From Hydrogenobacter sp. T-2 (GTDB taxonomy: Bacteria > Aquificota > Aquificia > Aquificales > Aquificaceae): DNA of 64,000 bases. A program made the position numbers and the translations under genes. A model generated the notes under the pieces. That model saw only the letters and a program-made list of their open reading frames with translations. It was not told the origin of the DNA and ran no database searches. Below are positions 1 through 9,353 of the stretch, piece by piece; within the stretch, counting starts at the first letter, position 1, and each line of letters starts with the position of its first letter. The DNA lies in assembly GCF_033971325.1 (NCBI RefSeq), contig NZ_CP117180.1, forward strand, positions 750,041 to 814,040, written 5' to 3'.

Positions 1-311
1 AGTTTATAGATTTTATAAGAAGGTATCCGAGGACACCTCTCACGGACAACGCCTATCTGTGGCTTGGTGTGGTCTACAGAGACCTTGGAGAAACGAACAA
101 AGCGGAAGCGGTTTGGCTTACCCTAGTGGAAAGGTGCCAAAGGAAAGAGATGGTAGACTGCAACAAAGCGCCTTCTGCCTTGCTTCAATTGGCAAGGCTT
201 TACGAACAAAGAGGAGACAATCAAAAGGCAAGGGAATACTACGAGGCTATACTGAGAGATTATCCACTTTCTGAGGAGGCTGGAACTGCAAGGACAAGGC
301 TTGGAAGGTGA
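1..311 (+). CDS. TPR-repeat protein, C-terminal end (partial)
   Basis: The reading frame is open from base 3 to the TGA at 309-311, so the gene begins outside the window. About 102 residues remain. They form two helical repeats with TPR character (LWLGVVYRDLGETNKAEAVW, then LLQLARLYEQRGDNQKAREYY), ending in a short tail. The spacing of small and aromatic residues and the final pattern RDYPLSEEAGTA resemble the C-terminal TPR region of periplasmic CpoB/YbgF-type or outer-membrane assembly TPR proteins, but the N-terminus that would decide this is missing. The stop lies one base before the chosen uppS start, so the two genes are probably cotranscribed. Confidence 0.7.
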   Translation, partial: FIDFIRRYPRTPLTDNAYLWLGVVYRDLGETNKAEAVWLTLVERCQRKEMVDCNKAPSALLQLARLYEQRGDNQKAREYYEAILRDYPLSEEAGTARTRLGR

Positions 312-312
312 T

Positions 313-999
313 ATGAAAATACCAAAACACTTGGCGGTTATAATGGATGGAAACGGAAGATGGGCGAGGGAAAGTGGTCTGCCAAGGATAGCAGGTCACT
401 ATGAAGGGGTAAAGAGGGGAGAAGAACTTGTAGATGCTTGTATAGAGCTTGGTATAAGGTGGCTCACCCTTTTTGCCTTTTCCACAGAAAACTGGAAAAG
501 ACCAGACTTTGAGGTAAATGCTCTGATGAGACTCCTTGAGGGATATCTCAGGGAAAGAAGTCATTTGCTACTGGAAAAGGGTATAAGGGTTTCTTTTATA
601 GGAAGGCGGGACAGACTACCCAAAGGTCTATTAATGGAGATGGAGAGGGTTGAGAAGTTAAGACCCTCTGAAGAAAAAATTCATGTCATCCTTGCTATTG
701 ATTACGGCGGTAGAGACGAGATACTAAGAACCTTTAAGAAGATAAGTGAAGCGGGTCTTGAGCCTACAGAAAAGCTCTTTAATCTGTTTTCAGACCTACC
801 AGAAGCACCAGACCCAGACCTTCTTATAAGAACAGGTGGAGAAAAGAGAATATCCAACTTTCTTCTCTGGCACTTGGCTTACACAGAGCTATACTTTACT
901 GATACTTACTGGCCAGATTTTAGGAAAGAAGAGCTCGTAAAAGCCCTTGAAGACTTTTCAAGGAGGGAAAGAAGGTTTGGAGCGATCCTTCAGGAGTAG
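313..999 (+). CDS. uppS: Isoprenyl transferase (undecaprenyl diphosphate synthase)
   Basis: Cis-prenyltransferase that condenses isopentenyl diphosphate units to make the C55 lipid carrier for cell-wall and surface-glycan synthesis. The 228-residue product has the family hallmarks: MDGNGRWA near residue 11 (catalytic Asp12), the GHYEG motif, FSTENWKRP, and LLIRTGGEKRISNF followed by WPDF. I chose ATG 313 over an in-frame TTG at 301 because the sequence GGAAGGTG lies just upstream and 313 follows the previous stop by one base. The next gene, cdsA, overlaps its 3' end. The pair uppS-cdsA is a common bacterial arrangement. dxr and ispE, which supply the isoprenoid precursors, are also in this window. 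Confidence 0.95.
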   Translation: MKIPKHLAVIMDGNGRWARESGLPRIAGHYEGVKRGEELVDACIELGIRWLTLFAFSTENWKRPDFEVNALMRLLEGYLRERSHLLLEKGIRVSFIGRRDRLPKGLLMEMERVEKLRPSEEKIHVILAIDYGGRDEILRTFKKISEAGLEPTEKLFNLFSDLPEAPDPDLLIRTGGEKRISNFLLWHLAYTELYFTDTYWPDFRKEELVKALEDFSRRERRFGAILQE

Positions 1000-1687
1000 A
1001 GAATCCATAGGAATACTCATAGGCGTGCTTACTATAGCGGTAGTTCTATCTCCTTACCCTGTTTTCTATGCGAGCCTTCTTGCTCTTTCCTTGCTTATAG
1101 GCTACGAGGTTTCTAAGGCTCTAAAGTTTGAATTTTTCCATATGCCTCCCATTACCTTTTTAATTAGCTCCATATCCTTTGAGCTCGGTATCGTTTCTGC
1201 CCTTCTTTTGTCCCTTTACGCCGGTCGGAAGCGGTGGTCTATAGATGAGTTCTTCAAGACTTTACTGATATGCGTGTATGCGGGAGTCCTTCCTGTGTTT
1301 TTACTTAGTCTGAAAGAGGACTATGCTCTACTAAAACTCCTGATCTTTGTTTGGGCGGTGGACGTGTTTTCTTACTACGTGGGAAAGAACTTCGGCAAGA
1401 GACCTTTATCTCCAAAGCTATCGCCAAAGAAAACATGGGAGGGTGTTGCAGGTGGTGGCATTGCCGGTGCTGTAGTCTTGTTAGCCCTTCATGGCTTTAA
1501 AGGCTTTCTGTGGTCTTTACCTCTGGTAGTCGTAGCTCTTATGGGAGACCTTTTTAAGAGCTTTATAAAGAGACAGGTAGGTATAAAGGATTTCTCCAAC
1601 GTGCTTGGAGAACATGGTGGGTTTACAGACAGGTTTGACTCTTTACTTTTTACAGCACCAGTTTATCTATTTCTTTTAAAATTTTGA
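977..1687 (+). CDS. cdsA: Phosphatidate cytidylyltransferase
   Basis: Integral membrane enzyme that makes CDP-diacylglycerol from phosphatidate and CTP, the precursor of membrane phospholipids. About 236 residues, with several hydrophobic segments. The C-terminal signature is present: SFIKRQVGIKDFSN, then GEHGGFTDRFDS (Lys/Arg, Asp, HGG and DR-DS residues of the family). The start is uncertain: TTG 977 has AGGAGGG at 961-967 at good spacing, while an in-frame TTG at 947 has none. From 977 the gene overlaps uppS by 23 bases. It is somewhat shorter than the usual 260-280 residues, mainly at the N-terminus. Confidence 0.92.
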   Translation: MERSFRSRESIGILIGVLTIAVVLSPYPVFYASLLALSLLIGYEVSKALKFEFFHMPPITFLISSISFELGIVSALLLSLYAGRKRWSIDEFFKTLLICVYAGVLPVFLLSLKEDYALLKLLIFVWAVDVFSYYVGKNFGKRPLSPKLSPKKTWEGVAGGGIAGAVVLLALHGFKGFLWSLPLVVVALMGDLFKSFIKRQVGIKDFSNVLGEHGGFTDRFDSLLFTAPVYLFLLKF

Positions 1688-1690
1688 AGC

Positions 1691-3007
1691 ATGGAAAAGA
1701 TTAGGTCCTGGATAGAAGAGGCTATTTCCCCGGGTTATGAGTATGAAGTGTATATGGAGCGTAGAAAAAAGACAACCCTTGAGAGTGCAGATGAGAGCTT
1801 GGAAAATCTTTTGAAGGCAGAGGAGGCAGGAATTGGCATAAGGGTCTTCAAAGATAGAAAAATGGGCTTTTCTTACACCACTGACCTTGATAAAGAAGCT
1901 GTGAAAGAGTGTGTAAAAGTTGCCACACAGGTGTGTGATATAACACCAGAAGACTATGGGTTTTCTCTCGGTGCTTGTCAGGACTTTGGAAAGTTGGAAA
2001 CATACTATGATGAGGAGGGTCTCAAAAGACCTCTTGAGGAAAAGATAGACCTAATAATTAGCTTGGAACGTGGAGCAAAGGAGCTGGACTCAAGAGTAAA
2101 GGGTGTGAGAAAGGTAAGCCTCAAAGAAACAGAGCTTGAAGTGGTTTGTTTTAATTCCTGTGGACTCTCCTATGAGTATAGAGGAACGTGGTATACACTT
2201 ATTATGGCGGTGCTCGCAGAAGAAAGGGGAGACTCTTCCATATCCTACGAGTATTCTGGTAGCAGGTTTCTCTCTAACTTGCCTTTGGAAAGCATTGTGG
2301 AGGATGTGGTCTTTAAAGCCACCGCAAGCCTTAACCCTTCGCAGATAGAAACTACTAAAATGCCTGTGATTTTCTTCAGAGAGGCGTTTGCAATGCTTCT
2401 CGAAGCCTTTAGTCCCATATTCCTTGGAGACTCTCTTGTCAAGGGCAAAACCTTCCTAAGGGATAGAGAAGGAATGGAGCTTTTCTCAAGCAAGCTTACA
2501 ATCATAGATGACGGCACTTTGGAGGGCGGTTTTATTAGCCTTCCTGTAGATGCGGAAGGTTATGCAATGAGTAGAAAAGTTTTGGTAGATAGAGGTATAT
2601 TCAGGGGCTTCCTTCACAGCACCTATACCGCCATAAAGTCCAGTTCAAAGCCTACGGGCAACTCCTTGAGGGAGGGCTTTAAGAGCTTACCAGTCTCCAG
2701 TATAACAAACCTCTACATAGAGCCTGGAGAGAAAAGCCTTGAAGACCTACTTCAAGGGGATGTTTTTCTTATAACAGACCTAATGGGCTTGCACACGGTG
2801 GACCCAGTATCTGGAGACTTTTCTCTTGGTGCTTCTGGTATAATATACAAACAAGGAAGGAGGTTAAAAGGCGTGAGGGGGGTCGTTATAGGAGGAAACA
2901 TAAAGGACATTTGGAGTTCTGTAATTGAGGTGGGTAATGACCTAAGGTTTTATGGAAATGTGGGCTCACCCTCTATTCTTGTTGAAAACATAACCGTGGG
3001 AGGCTAA
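1691..3007 (+). CDS. TldD/PmbA-family protein, TldE-like subunit
   Basis: 438-residue member of the TldD/PmbA modulator-of-gyrase family. In the best known pair, TldD is the metalloprotease and TldE/PmbA the partner. The motif HExxxH expected of the catalytic TldD subunit is not seen where it should be; the equivalent helix reads FREAFAMLLEAF. This argues for the TldE/PmbA branch. C-terminal features include the conserved stretch ITDLMGLHTVDPVSGDFS and a following glycine-rich part (SLGASGIIYKQG) typical of the family. Starts at ATG three bases after cdsA stops. No TldD partner lies in the window. Confidence 0.88.
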   Translation: MEKIRSWIEEAISPGYEYEVYMERRKKTTLESADESLENLLKAEEAGIGIRVFKDRKMGFSYTTDLDKEAVKECVKVATQVCDITPEDYGFSLGACQDFGKLETYYDEEGLKRPLEEKIDLIISLERGAKELDSRVKGVRKVSLKETELEVVCFNSCGLSYEYRGTWYTLIMAVLAEERGDSSISYEYSGSRFLSNLPLESIVEDVVFKATASLNPSQIETTKMPVIFFREAFAMLLEAFSPIFLGDSLVKGKTFLRDREGMELFSSKLTIIDDGTLEGGFISLPVDAEGYAMSRKVLVDRGIFRGFLHSTYTAIKSSSKPTGNSLREGFKSLPVSSITNLYIEPGEKSLEDLLQGDVFLITDLMGLHTVDPVSGDFSLGASGIIYKQGRRLKGVRGVVIGGNIKDIWSSVIEVGNDLRFYGNVGSPSILVENITVGG

Positions 3008-3008
3008 G

Positions 3009-3614
3009 ATGGGAAAAGCCTTATCACCCTTACTGATGGTGCTTGGAACTCTGATTTTCTTCGCAGGGCAGTGGATAGCCTTTGAAATATATGTAAATAC
3101 AAAACTTTCAAGGATAGGCGAAAACCTCTCTCAGTTTGTGCATGGTCTTTACTCTGGAGATACTCTGATAAAGTTAAACAAGGAGGACGAAAGCATATTT
3201 ATACTCAGGACAGCAGGAGGTAAAGTCATAACCACGAATAACGCTATGGGTCCTCTTAGGGCAGAGGATTTTATAGGCACTGGCTATAGCAAGGGTGGGG
3301 ACCATGTCTATACCTACATAAAGAGGGTAAGTTTCTCAGAGTATTTGAATGTCTTTCTGGAAAAACCATTTGCCTTAGGAGTTTCTATCTCAGGTCTCAT
3401 ATTGTTCTTGTCTGGTTTGGCATTGCTATTCAAAAGGGACAAGCCAATAGAACAGAAGGAAAGTTCAGAAATCCTACCACAGGAGGACATACTAAGAAGG
3501 CTAAAGGCTCTGAGAGTAACCTTCGCCATGAGTGGAATTATACCCAAGGAGAGTTTGTCTGAAGCCAAAAAGATATTGGACGATATAATTAAAAGAATGG
3601 AGGGTAAGACATGA
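3009..3614 (+). CDS. Hypothetical protein with two membrane segments
   Basis: Not assigned to a named family. 201 residues with a hydrophobic segment near residues 7-28 and a second near 118-140, which leaves a soluble domain of about 90 residues between them, probably outside the cytoplasm. The C-terminal 60 residues are charged and predicted helical (DILRRLKALRVTFAM). It starts two bases after the TldE-like gene stops and overlaps the next gene by 4 bases (ATGA), so it is cotranscribed with the double-receiver protein that follows. A role linked to that protein is possible but is only inference from position. Confidence 0.6.
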   Translation: MGKALSPLLMVLGTLIFFAGQWIAFEIYVNTKLSRIGENLSQFVHGLYSGDTLIKLNKEDESIFILRTAGGKVITTNNAMGPLRAEDFIGTGYSKGGDHVYTYIKRVSFSEYLNVFLEKPFALGVSISGLILFLSGLALLFKRDKPIEQKESSEILPQEDILRRLKALRVTFAMSGIIPKESLSEAKKILDDIIKRMEGKT

Positions 3615-4987
3615 ACATACTCATAGTCTCTTTTGATAAAAATTTGGTAAGCAAAATTAAAGAGGTTCTCAGTGAACACAACTTGGTGGATGTGAAAAAC
3701 GGAGAGGAAGCCATAAACACCGTCTCTTCTTACATGGATGTGGTTATATACGATGCGGTTTCTGGTTCTATATCTGAAGAGGACATTAACAATATGTATA
3801 AGCAGAAATTTAAGGACTCAAAGTATATAATTCTCGTCGATGACCTCTTTCCTGTAGACATGAACAATATAATGCCTCCAAGAAAGGTAAAGGTGATGAG
3901 AGATGAGGTAGCAACTAAAATCAAAGATGCGATTGTAAGCGAACCAGAGGCGGTGGTGGAAGAACAGCCACAGGAGGTGTCTTCGGGCGAGGAGCTATAT
4001 CTGGAAGATAGGGATCTTTCACAACCTATATACACAGAGGGTATGATGGGCTTCAGAGAGTTTGATCTTGAAATACCTACAGAACCTACATTGTCCCAAG
4101 GAGAGAGGGTATTCCAAGAGGATACCATAGAAAAGCCACTTAAAAAACTGCTCTTAGTCTCTTTTGATACTACTCTTATAAATAACATAAGGGAAGCTAT
4201 CTCAGGAAGGGTGGAGATATTAGAAGCGAGAAACATAAAAGAGGCTCTTGAGAAGGCAAAGGAGTCGGACATAATCCTCTTTGATACCATATCTGGGATG
4301 CTTGCCTACAGAACTCTTATGGATATGTCAAGGGAGGAATCCTTAGCAAAAAAGCCCTATGTTCTTCTTATAGATGAACTCTTTACCATAGATGTGGGAG
4401 GTATACCCCTTGAGAGAAAATACAGTTTCGCGAGGGAGGCGGAGCTTAGTAAAGCAATAGATAAGGTATTAGAGCTTGCGGAAGAACTTCCTGCGGAATA
4501 CCTTGCTGAGTCATTGATGGAAACACCCCCTGTCTGGGAGTCCTTACCCGCAGAGCCTCAGCCAATAACTCCGCAGGAAGAAGAAAGAGGAATAATGAGC
4601 CTACTCGAGGAGATTATAGGCTCTGGTATTGGAGAAGAGGAAGCCCCAGCTTTAGCAGAAGAAGCTACTTCAGAGATTGAGATGAGGGAAACGTCCATAA
4701 TTTCTGAAGGTATACCCAATATGGAGAGCGTAGCAGAGAGCATAGCTACAGCTATAAAGGATGTGATAAGAGAGCAATTGTCCCAAGAAAAAGTCTTGTC
4801 CTTTCTGTCCAGCTTTCTGAACCCAGAAGAGGTGGGTAGACAGATAGCTTCCCTTCTTGAAAGAAGGCTTGAAGAGATAATAGGAGAGAAAATCAATGAG
4901 GCTTTTTCAAGAATTGATATGAGTCAGATAGTCAGGGAAGAGGCTTACAAAGTCCTAAAGGAAAAGCTCAATGAGCTTATCACTTGA
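3611..4987 (+). CDS. Protein with two degenerate receiver-like domains
   Basis: 458 residues. Residues 1-105 and about 179-290 look like two copies of a CheY-type fold: each begins with a hydrophobic strand plus SFD (ILIVSFDKN; LLLVSFDTT), has a putative phospho-Asp at the end of strand 3 (VVIYDAVSG; IILFDTISG), and a strand-5 block IILVDDLF or VLLIDELF. In both copies the strand-5 lysine of true receivers appears to be replaced by Asp. An acidic, Pro-rich linker follows, then helices from about residue 370 (SIATAIKDVIREQL). No DNA-binding or enzymatic output domain is recognisable. Overlaps the preceding membrane-protein gene by 4 bases. The receiver assignment is by eye and could be wrong. 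Confidence 0.6.
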   Translation: MNILIVSFDKNLVSKIKEVLSEHNLVDVKNGEEAINTVSSYMDVVIYDAVSGSISEEDINNMYKQKFKDSKYIILVDDLFPVDMNNIMPPRKVKVMRDEVATKIKDAIVSEPEAVVEEQPQEVSSGEELYLEDRDLSQPIYTEGMMGFREFDLEIPTEPTLSQGERVFQEDTIEKPLKKLLLVSFDTTLINNIREAISGRVEILEARNIKEALEKAKESDIILFDTISGMLAYRTLMDMSREESLAKKPYVLLIDELFTIDVGGIPLERKYSFAREAELSKAIDKVLELAEELPAEYLAESLMETPPVWESLPAEPQPITPQEEERGIMSLLEEIIGSGIGEEEAPALAEEATSEIEMRETSIISEGIPNMESVAESIATAIKDVIREQLSQEKVLSFLSSFLNPEEVGRQIASLLERRLEEIIGEKINEAFSRIDMSQIVREEAYKVLKEKLNELIT

Positions 4988-6719
4988 GAAATAAAGCCTC
5001 TTCCCTATACCACCCCCAAACGGTGGGAAAGATATTTTCAAACTTGTTCCTTACCGCAAGCATGCTCTTAGGTGTTGTGAGAAATATCATGGGTTGTTCC
5101 TCTGCTATTATGCGGTAAGCTCTCTTGTATATCTCTACCCTTTTTTCAAAGTTTGTTTCCCTTGCCCCCATGTCAAATAACTCATCAACTTCTCTTTCCC
5201 ATGGGGTTTGTGGTTTGTTTTGCCTTGGATTCCACATATGAAGCGTTCCCGAAGAGTGCCATACGTTTCTTCCAAAGTGTGGGTCCATTGAGCCCGTAAG
5301 ACCTATTATGACCGCCTCCCAGTCATAGGGTGGAGAAGTAAGCCTATTTACAAGGCTGTTGAAGTCTACGGGTCTAAAGACCACCTTTATTCCTATCTTC
5401 TCAAGGTCTTCCTTTATCATGTTTCCTATGGCTTCCCTTTCCTTGTTGCCTGCATTTGTAAGAAGCACTATCTCAAGGGTATTGCCCTCTGGGTCTTCAA
5501 GCCATCCATCACCGTTTCTATCTTTAAAGCCAAGGCTTTCAAGTATAGCCCTTGCCTTCTTTAGGCTGTATTCGTAGACAGGGAAGAGCCCTTCTGTGTA
5601 ATAGGGTCTGTTGGCAGGTGTTACTGGACTATATAGAGGTTCTGCCAAGCCGTTGTAAACAAGGTAGCATATACCCTCTCTGTCTATGGCATGGGATATA
5701 GCTCTTCTGAATTCTCTGTTTTGAAACCATCTTAGTTTATACTTTGGCACCTTGGAGTTAGGGTTTTGATTAAAAACCAAAAAAGTGGTAGAGGGAGTGG
5801 GTCCAAGGTCATAGAGGGTAGTGTTCTTTACTCTGCTTATAAAGAGCACATCTTGAGGTCTAACACCCATGTAGTCTATTTCTCCGAGGGAATATTTCAA
5901 AAGGGCAGTGTCTGGGTCTTGCACTATGTATCCTATTTTTCTCTTTATGTATGGTAGTTGCCTGCCGGAGTTGTCATATTCATAGTAGTAGGGGTTTGCC
6001 TCGTATTCCACCATAACACCCTTTATATACCTTTTTAGCCTGTATGGCCCTGTTCCCACTATATCCTTTGGGTCTGTGTTTACGTTCCATGCGGTCATAA
6101 AGTTTCCTTCCTTTACAAACTTCTCCAATTTGTGCTTTGGTAGTATGGGTGCGGACAGGGCGTTAAGGAAGGGTGCAAAGGGCTCTGGAAGTCTAAACTC
6201 CACTGTGTATTTGTCTATTTTCCTTACGAAGTTCCTTACGTCCTCTTGGTTTTTTAATATGCCTCTAAACATATCTCCTGTGGAGTTGGGTATTTGAGGG
6301 TTGAGGTATATATCCCTGTATGTAAAGACCACATCCTCCGCAGTAAAAGGCTCACCATCGCTCCACTTTATGCCCCTTCTAAGATGGAAGATATACACCC
6401 TGCCACCCTCCTTCTCCTCCCATCTTTCTGCAAGGTCTGGGACTACCTGCATGGTTTTGAGGTCTATTTTGGTAAGACCTGTAAAGAGGTCAGAAAGCAC
6501 TGCGGTAGAGGAAGTTTCTTGAGCTAAGGCTGGGTTTAAGGTTCTTGGGTCAGAATTTAACACAAACCTTATTTCTCCTCCTTCTTTACCTTCCTTTATA
6601 TGAAAGTTTTCTGGCTTTGCCTTTACAAAGGATAAATTACCACCCTTTGGCGATGAGGTCAAATAAAAGGGTAAAAAAGCCAAGACTATAAAAGCTAAGG
6701 CAAGGGAAAACCCTTTCAT
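4980..6719 (-). CDS. Peptide/oligopeptide ABC transporter substrate-binding protein
   Basis: 579-residue extracytoplasmic solute-binding protein of family 5 (OppA/DppA type). An N-terminal signal segment (residues 1-20, no obvious lipobox Cys) precedes the mature domain. Family hallmarks include LNPALAQETSS, LAERWEEKEGG, the IKWSDGEPFTAEDVVFT block, RAISHAIDREGI and a Trp/Tyr-rich C-terminus. No permease or ATPase genes accompany it in the window. Its start overlaps dxr by 4 bases, so it is the last gene of the kdsD-dxr minus-strand unit, and its 3' end overlaps the converging double-receiver gene by 8 bases. Confidence 0.92.
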   Translation of the reverse strand: MKGFSLALAFIVLAFLPFYLTSSPKGGNLSFVKAKPENFHIKEGKEGGEIRFVLNSDPRTLNPALAQETSSTAVLSDLFTGLTKIDLKTMQVVPDLAERWEEKEGGRVYIFHLRRGIKWSDGEPFTAEDVVFTYRDIYLNPQIPNSTGDMFRGILKNQEDVRNFVRKIDKYTVEFRLPEPFAPFLNALSAPILPKHKLEKFVKEGNFMTAWNVNTDPKDIVGTGPYRLKRYIKGVMVEYEANPYYYEYDNSGRQLPYIKRKIGYIVQDPDTALLKYSLGEIDYMGVRPQDVLFISRVKNTTLYDLGPTPSTTFLVFNQNPNSKVPKYKLRWFQNREFRRAISHAIDREGICYLVYNGLAEPLYSPVTPANRPYYTEGLFPVYEYSLKKARAILESLGFKDRNGDGWLEDPEGNTLEIVLLTNAGNKEREAIGNMIKEDLEKIGIKVVFRPVDFNSLVNRLTSPPYDWEAVIIGLTGSMDPHFGRNVWHSSGTLHMWNPRQNKPQTPWEREVDELFDMGARETNFEKRVEIYKRAYRIIAEEQPMIFLTTPKSMLAVRNKFENIFPTVWGWYREEALFLK

Positions 6720-7849
6720 CTTAAAACCCTCACAAGTTCCAATCCCTTTTTGTATGCCCAGTCTATAGCATATAGCACATCTTCAAGGCTCTGTGGGTCT
6801 CTTAGGCTCACATAACTTAAGATTTCCTCTACGAGGTTTACAATATCCAAAAAGCCTATTTTACCCTGTAAGAAAAGCTCCACCGCTACCTGGTCCGCAC
6901 CCACCAACACTGCAGGGTATATGCCACCCATGAGAGCAACCCATTTACACAGAGGAATGCTCTTAAACTTTTCCGTATCTACCCTCTCAAGGGTTATAGG
7001 AGAAAGCTCAAGTAAACCCTTTTTCTCAAAGGGGAAGGCTTTTCTCTCTGGATAGTAAAGGCTATACAGTATGGGTATTCTCATGTCTGTTTGTGAGGTG
7101 TGGAATATAAAGCTACCGTCGATGAGCTCCACAATACCGTGCACCACGCTCTGGGGATGAATAACCACCTCAAGGCTTTCCACCTCAAGGTCAAAGAGGT
7201 TTATGGCTTCTATTAGCTCCATGCCTTTGTTCATAAGAGTGGCAGAGTCTATAGTTATTTTTGCACCCATCCTCCATGTGGGGTGCTTTAGTGCATCCTC
7301 TACGCTCACGTGTTTTAGCTCCTCCAAGCTCTTATCTCTAAAGGGTCCTCCAGAGGCGGTCAGATAAACCTTTCTTATATCTTCACGCCTTATGCCGAGC
7401 ATTATCTGGAAGATGGCGTTGTGCTCGCTGTCCACAGGCACTATCCTTTCTCTGTTTTCCCTTACGAGTTCTCTTAGGCATATGAGGGATTCCTTGTTAG
7501 AAGCTAGAAGATTCTTACTCTGCTTAAGCACGAGATATGTGGGTAGAATGCCATCCACACCCGATATGGAATTCATCACAATTTCTGAACTTTCCACTAT
7601 GGCGTGCAAACCCTCCTCACCTTTTAAAAAGGTCGTACCTTCTGGTAGTTGGGACAGCCAATCCTTTGAAGGTTCTTCGTAGCAGGACACAAACCTTGGC
7701 TTTAGCTCTACTGCTTGAAATAAGAGTTTTTCCGATGCCCTTTTTGCCAAAATACCCACAAGTTCAAAGTCTTCTCTGTATGCCTTTACTACCTCAAGGG
7801 TTTGACTTCCCACAGAACCTGTAGAGCCAAGCACTCCAAGTCTTTTCAT
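6716..7849 (-). CDS. dxr: 1-deoxy-D-xylulose 5-phosphate reductoisomerase
   Basis: Second enzyme of the non-mevalonate isoprenoid pathway; converts DXP to MEP with NADPH and a divalent metal. 377 residues, the usual length. Visible motifs: nucleotide-binding [13 protein letters not shown] at the N-terminus, SNKESL, the metal/substrate motif [33 protein letters not shown] and the [10 protein letters not shown] segment. Overlaps the upstream kdsD-like gene by 4 bases. ispE of the same pathway lies a few kilobases upstream on the same strand. Confidence 0.96.
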   Translation of the reverse strand: MKRLGVLGSTGSVGSQTLEVVKAYREDFELVGILAKRASEKLLFQAVELKPRFVSCYEEPSKDWLSQLPEGTTFLKGEEGLHAIVESSEIVMNSISGVDGILPTYLVLKQSKNLLASNKESLICLRELVRENRERIVPVDSEHNAIFQIMLGIRREDIRKVYLTASGGPFRDKSLEELKHVSVEDALKHPTWRMGAKITIDSATLMNKGMELIEAINLFDLEVESLEVVIHPQSVVHGIVELIDGSFIFHTSQTDMRIPILYSLYYPERKAFPFEKKGLLELSPITLERVDTEKFKSIPLCKWVALMGGIYPAVLVGADQVAVELFLQGKIGFLDIVNLVEEILSYVSLRDPQSLEDVLYAIDWAYKKGLELVRVLR

Positions 7850-8811
7850 AATATGCCTGCCCTAAGTATATCGTGCATGTGTATGATGCCTACTGGGGTG
7901 CCCCTTTCGTCAACCACGATAAGGACTGTGATTTTATAGTCCTCCATCCTTTTTAGTGCCTCCACCGCAAGCTCTTCCATGCGTGCGGTCTTTGGGTTCT
8001 TCGTCATTACATCTCTGGCTATGCTCGTGTCAAAGTTTCCACCCCTGTTTACAAAACGCCTTAGGTCTCCGTCAGTTATTATGCCTATTAGCTTTCCCTC
8101 TTGGCCTACCACTGCGGTAGCACCAAAGCCCTTGCTGGTCATTTCAATTATTGCCTCCTTCATGGGGGTATCTTCCTTTACTATGGGGACTTCCTCTCCC
8201 TTGTGGCAAAGGTCTGCCACCTGCCTTAGCCTTCTGCCAAGAGAACCTCCGGGATGCCTCAAGGCAAAGTCCTTTTCGGTAAAACCCTTGAGCTCCAAAA
8301 GAACCATAGCCAACGCATCTCCAAGCACAAGGGATGCGGTGGAGGAGCTCGTGGGTGCAAGCTGTAAAGGACAGGCTTCCCTTTCCACAGAGAGGAATAT
8401 ATGCACATCTGAATGCTTTGCCAGAGTGGAGTGTGGGTTGTTGGTTATGGATATGAGAGGCACACCAAGGAGCTTTATGTAGGGAACAAGAGAGTTTACC
8501 TCGGGAGACTCACCGCTGTTGGAAAAGGCAAGCACCACATCTCCAGAGTCTATTACTCCAAGGTCTCCATGGAGAGCCTCCGCAGGGTGCAAAAAATGGG
8601 CTGGCGTGCCGGTGCTTGAGAGGGTAGAGGCAACCTTACGGGCTATATGACCAGATTTGCCAACTCCTGTAGTTATTACCTTTCCCTGACAGTTTAAAAT
8701 AAGCTCTACCGCCTTCACGAAGTTATCGCCTAAGTTGTCCCTAAGCTTCTCTAAGGCTTGAATCTCTATATCAAAAACCCTTTTAGCCTTCTGGAGTATC
8801 TCATCCATCAC
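7846..8811 (-). CDS. kdsD: Arabinose-5-phosphate isomerase, KdsD/KpsF type
   Basis: Isomerises ribulose 5-phosphate and arabinose 5-phosphate, the first step to KDO of lipopolysaccharide. 321 residues: an N-terminal SIS domain ([39 protein letters not shown]) followed by a pair of CBS domains (about residues 205-321; TDGDLRRF in the first). Length and order match KdsD/KpsF. It suggests an outer membrane with LPS. Overlaps ppa by 4 bases upstream and dxr by 4 bases downstream. Confidence 0.93.
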   Translation of the reverse strand: MMDEILQKAKRVFDIEIQALEKLRDNLGDNFVKAVELILNCQGKVITTGVGKSGHIARKVASTLSSTGTPAHFLHPAEALHGDLGVIDSGDVVLAFSNSGESPEVNSLVPYIKLLGVPLISITNNPHSTLAKHSDVHIFLSVEREACPLQLAPTSSSTASLVLGDALAMVLLELKGFTEKDFALRHPGGSLGRRLRQVADLCHKGEEVPIVKEDTPMKEAIIEMTSKGFGATAVVGQEGKLIGIITDGDLRRFVNRGGNFDTSIARDVMTKNPKTARMEELAVEALKRMEDYKITVLIVVDERGTPVGIIHMHDILRAGIL

Positions 8812-9332
8812 TTCTTGTAGTTTTCAATACCCTTCCTTATCTCCTCGTAGGCAAAGTCCACACCCTTAAAGCCTTCCACCTTTACCCACTTGCCTGGCTC
8901 AAGCTCCTTATAGTGTTCAAAGAAGTGTTTTATCCTATCAAGGAGAGCCTTTGGCAGGTCTTCATAAGACTTCACATTTTCGTAAGTGGGGTCTAACTTG
9001 CTGTGTGGGACCGCAAGTAGCTTTGTATCTACGCCTTCTTCGTCTCTCATTTCAAGCCCACCTATGGGTCTGCATCTTATAACGCTACCGGGTGCTACAG
9101 GATAGCGAGATATCACCAAAACATCCACAGGGTCTCCATCATCCGCAAGGGTTTGAGGGATAAAGCCGTAGTTAAAGGGATAGTGCATAGCGGTAAAGAG
9201 AAACCTATCTACAAAGATGGCTCCGCTTTCCTTGTCAAGCTCATACTTTATAGGGCTGTCTTGGGGTATCTCCACTACCACGTAGATGTCTTCTGGTGGG
9301 TTTTTCCCTGCAGGAATAGACTTTAGGTTCAT
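8808..9332 (-). CDS. ppa: Inorganic pyrophosphatase
   Basis: Family I soluble pyrophosphatase, hydrolysing diphosphate released by biosynthesis. 174 residues, the usual size. The metal-binding signature [10 protein letters not shown] is intact, with [11 protein letters not shown] before it and VKVEGFKG near the C-terminus. The ATG is preceded by a purine-rich AGGAGGTG site, and 21 bases separate it from pth. It is useful next to prs, pth and the isoprenoid and KDO genes, all of which run in the same direction. Confidence 0.96.
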   Translation of the reverse strand: MNLKSIPAGKNPPEDIYVVVEIPQDSPIKYELDKESGAIFVDRFLFTAMHYPFNYGFIPQTLADDGDPVDVLVISRYPVAPGSVIRCRPIGGLEMRDEEGVDTKLLAVPHSKLDPTYENVKSYEDLPKALLDRIKHFFEHYKELEPGKWVKVEGFKGVDFAYEEIRKGIENYKK

Positions 9333-9353
9333 CTTTTCACCTCCTCTTTTTAT

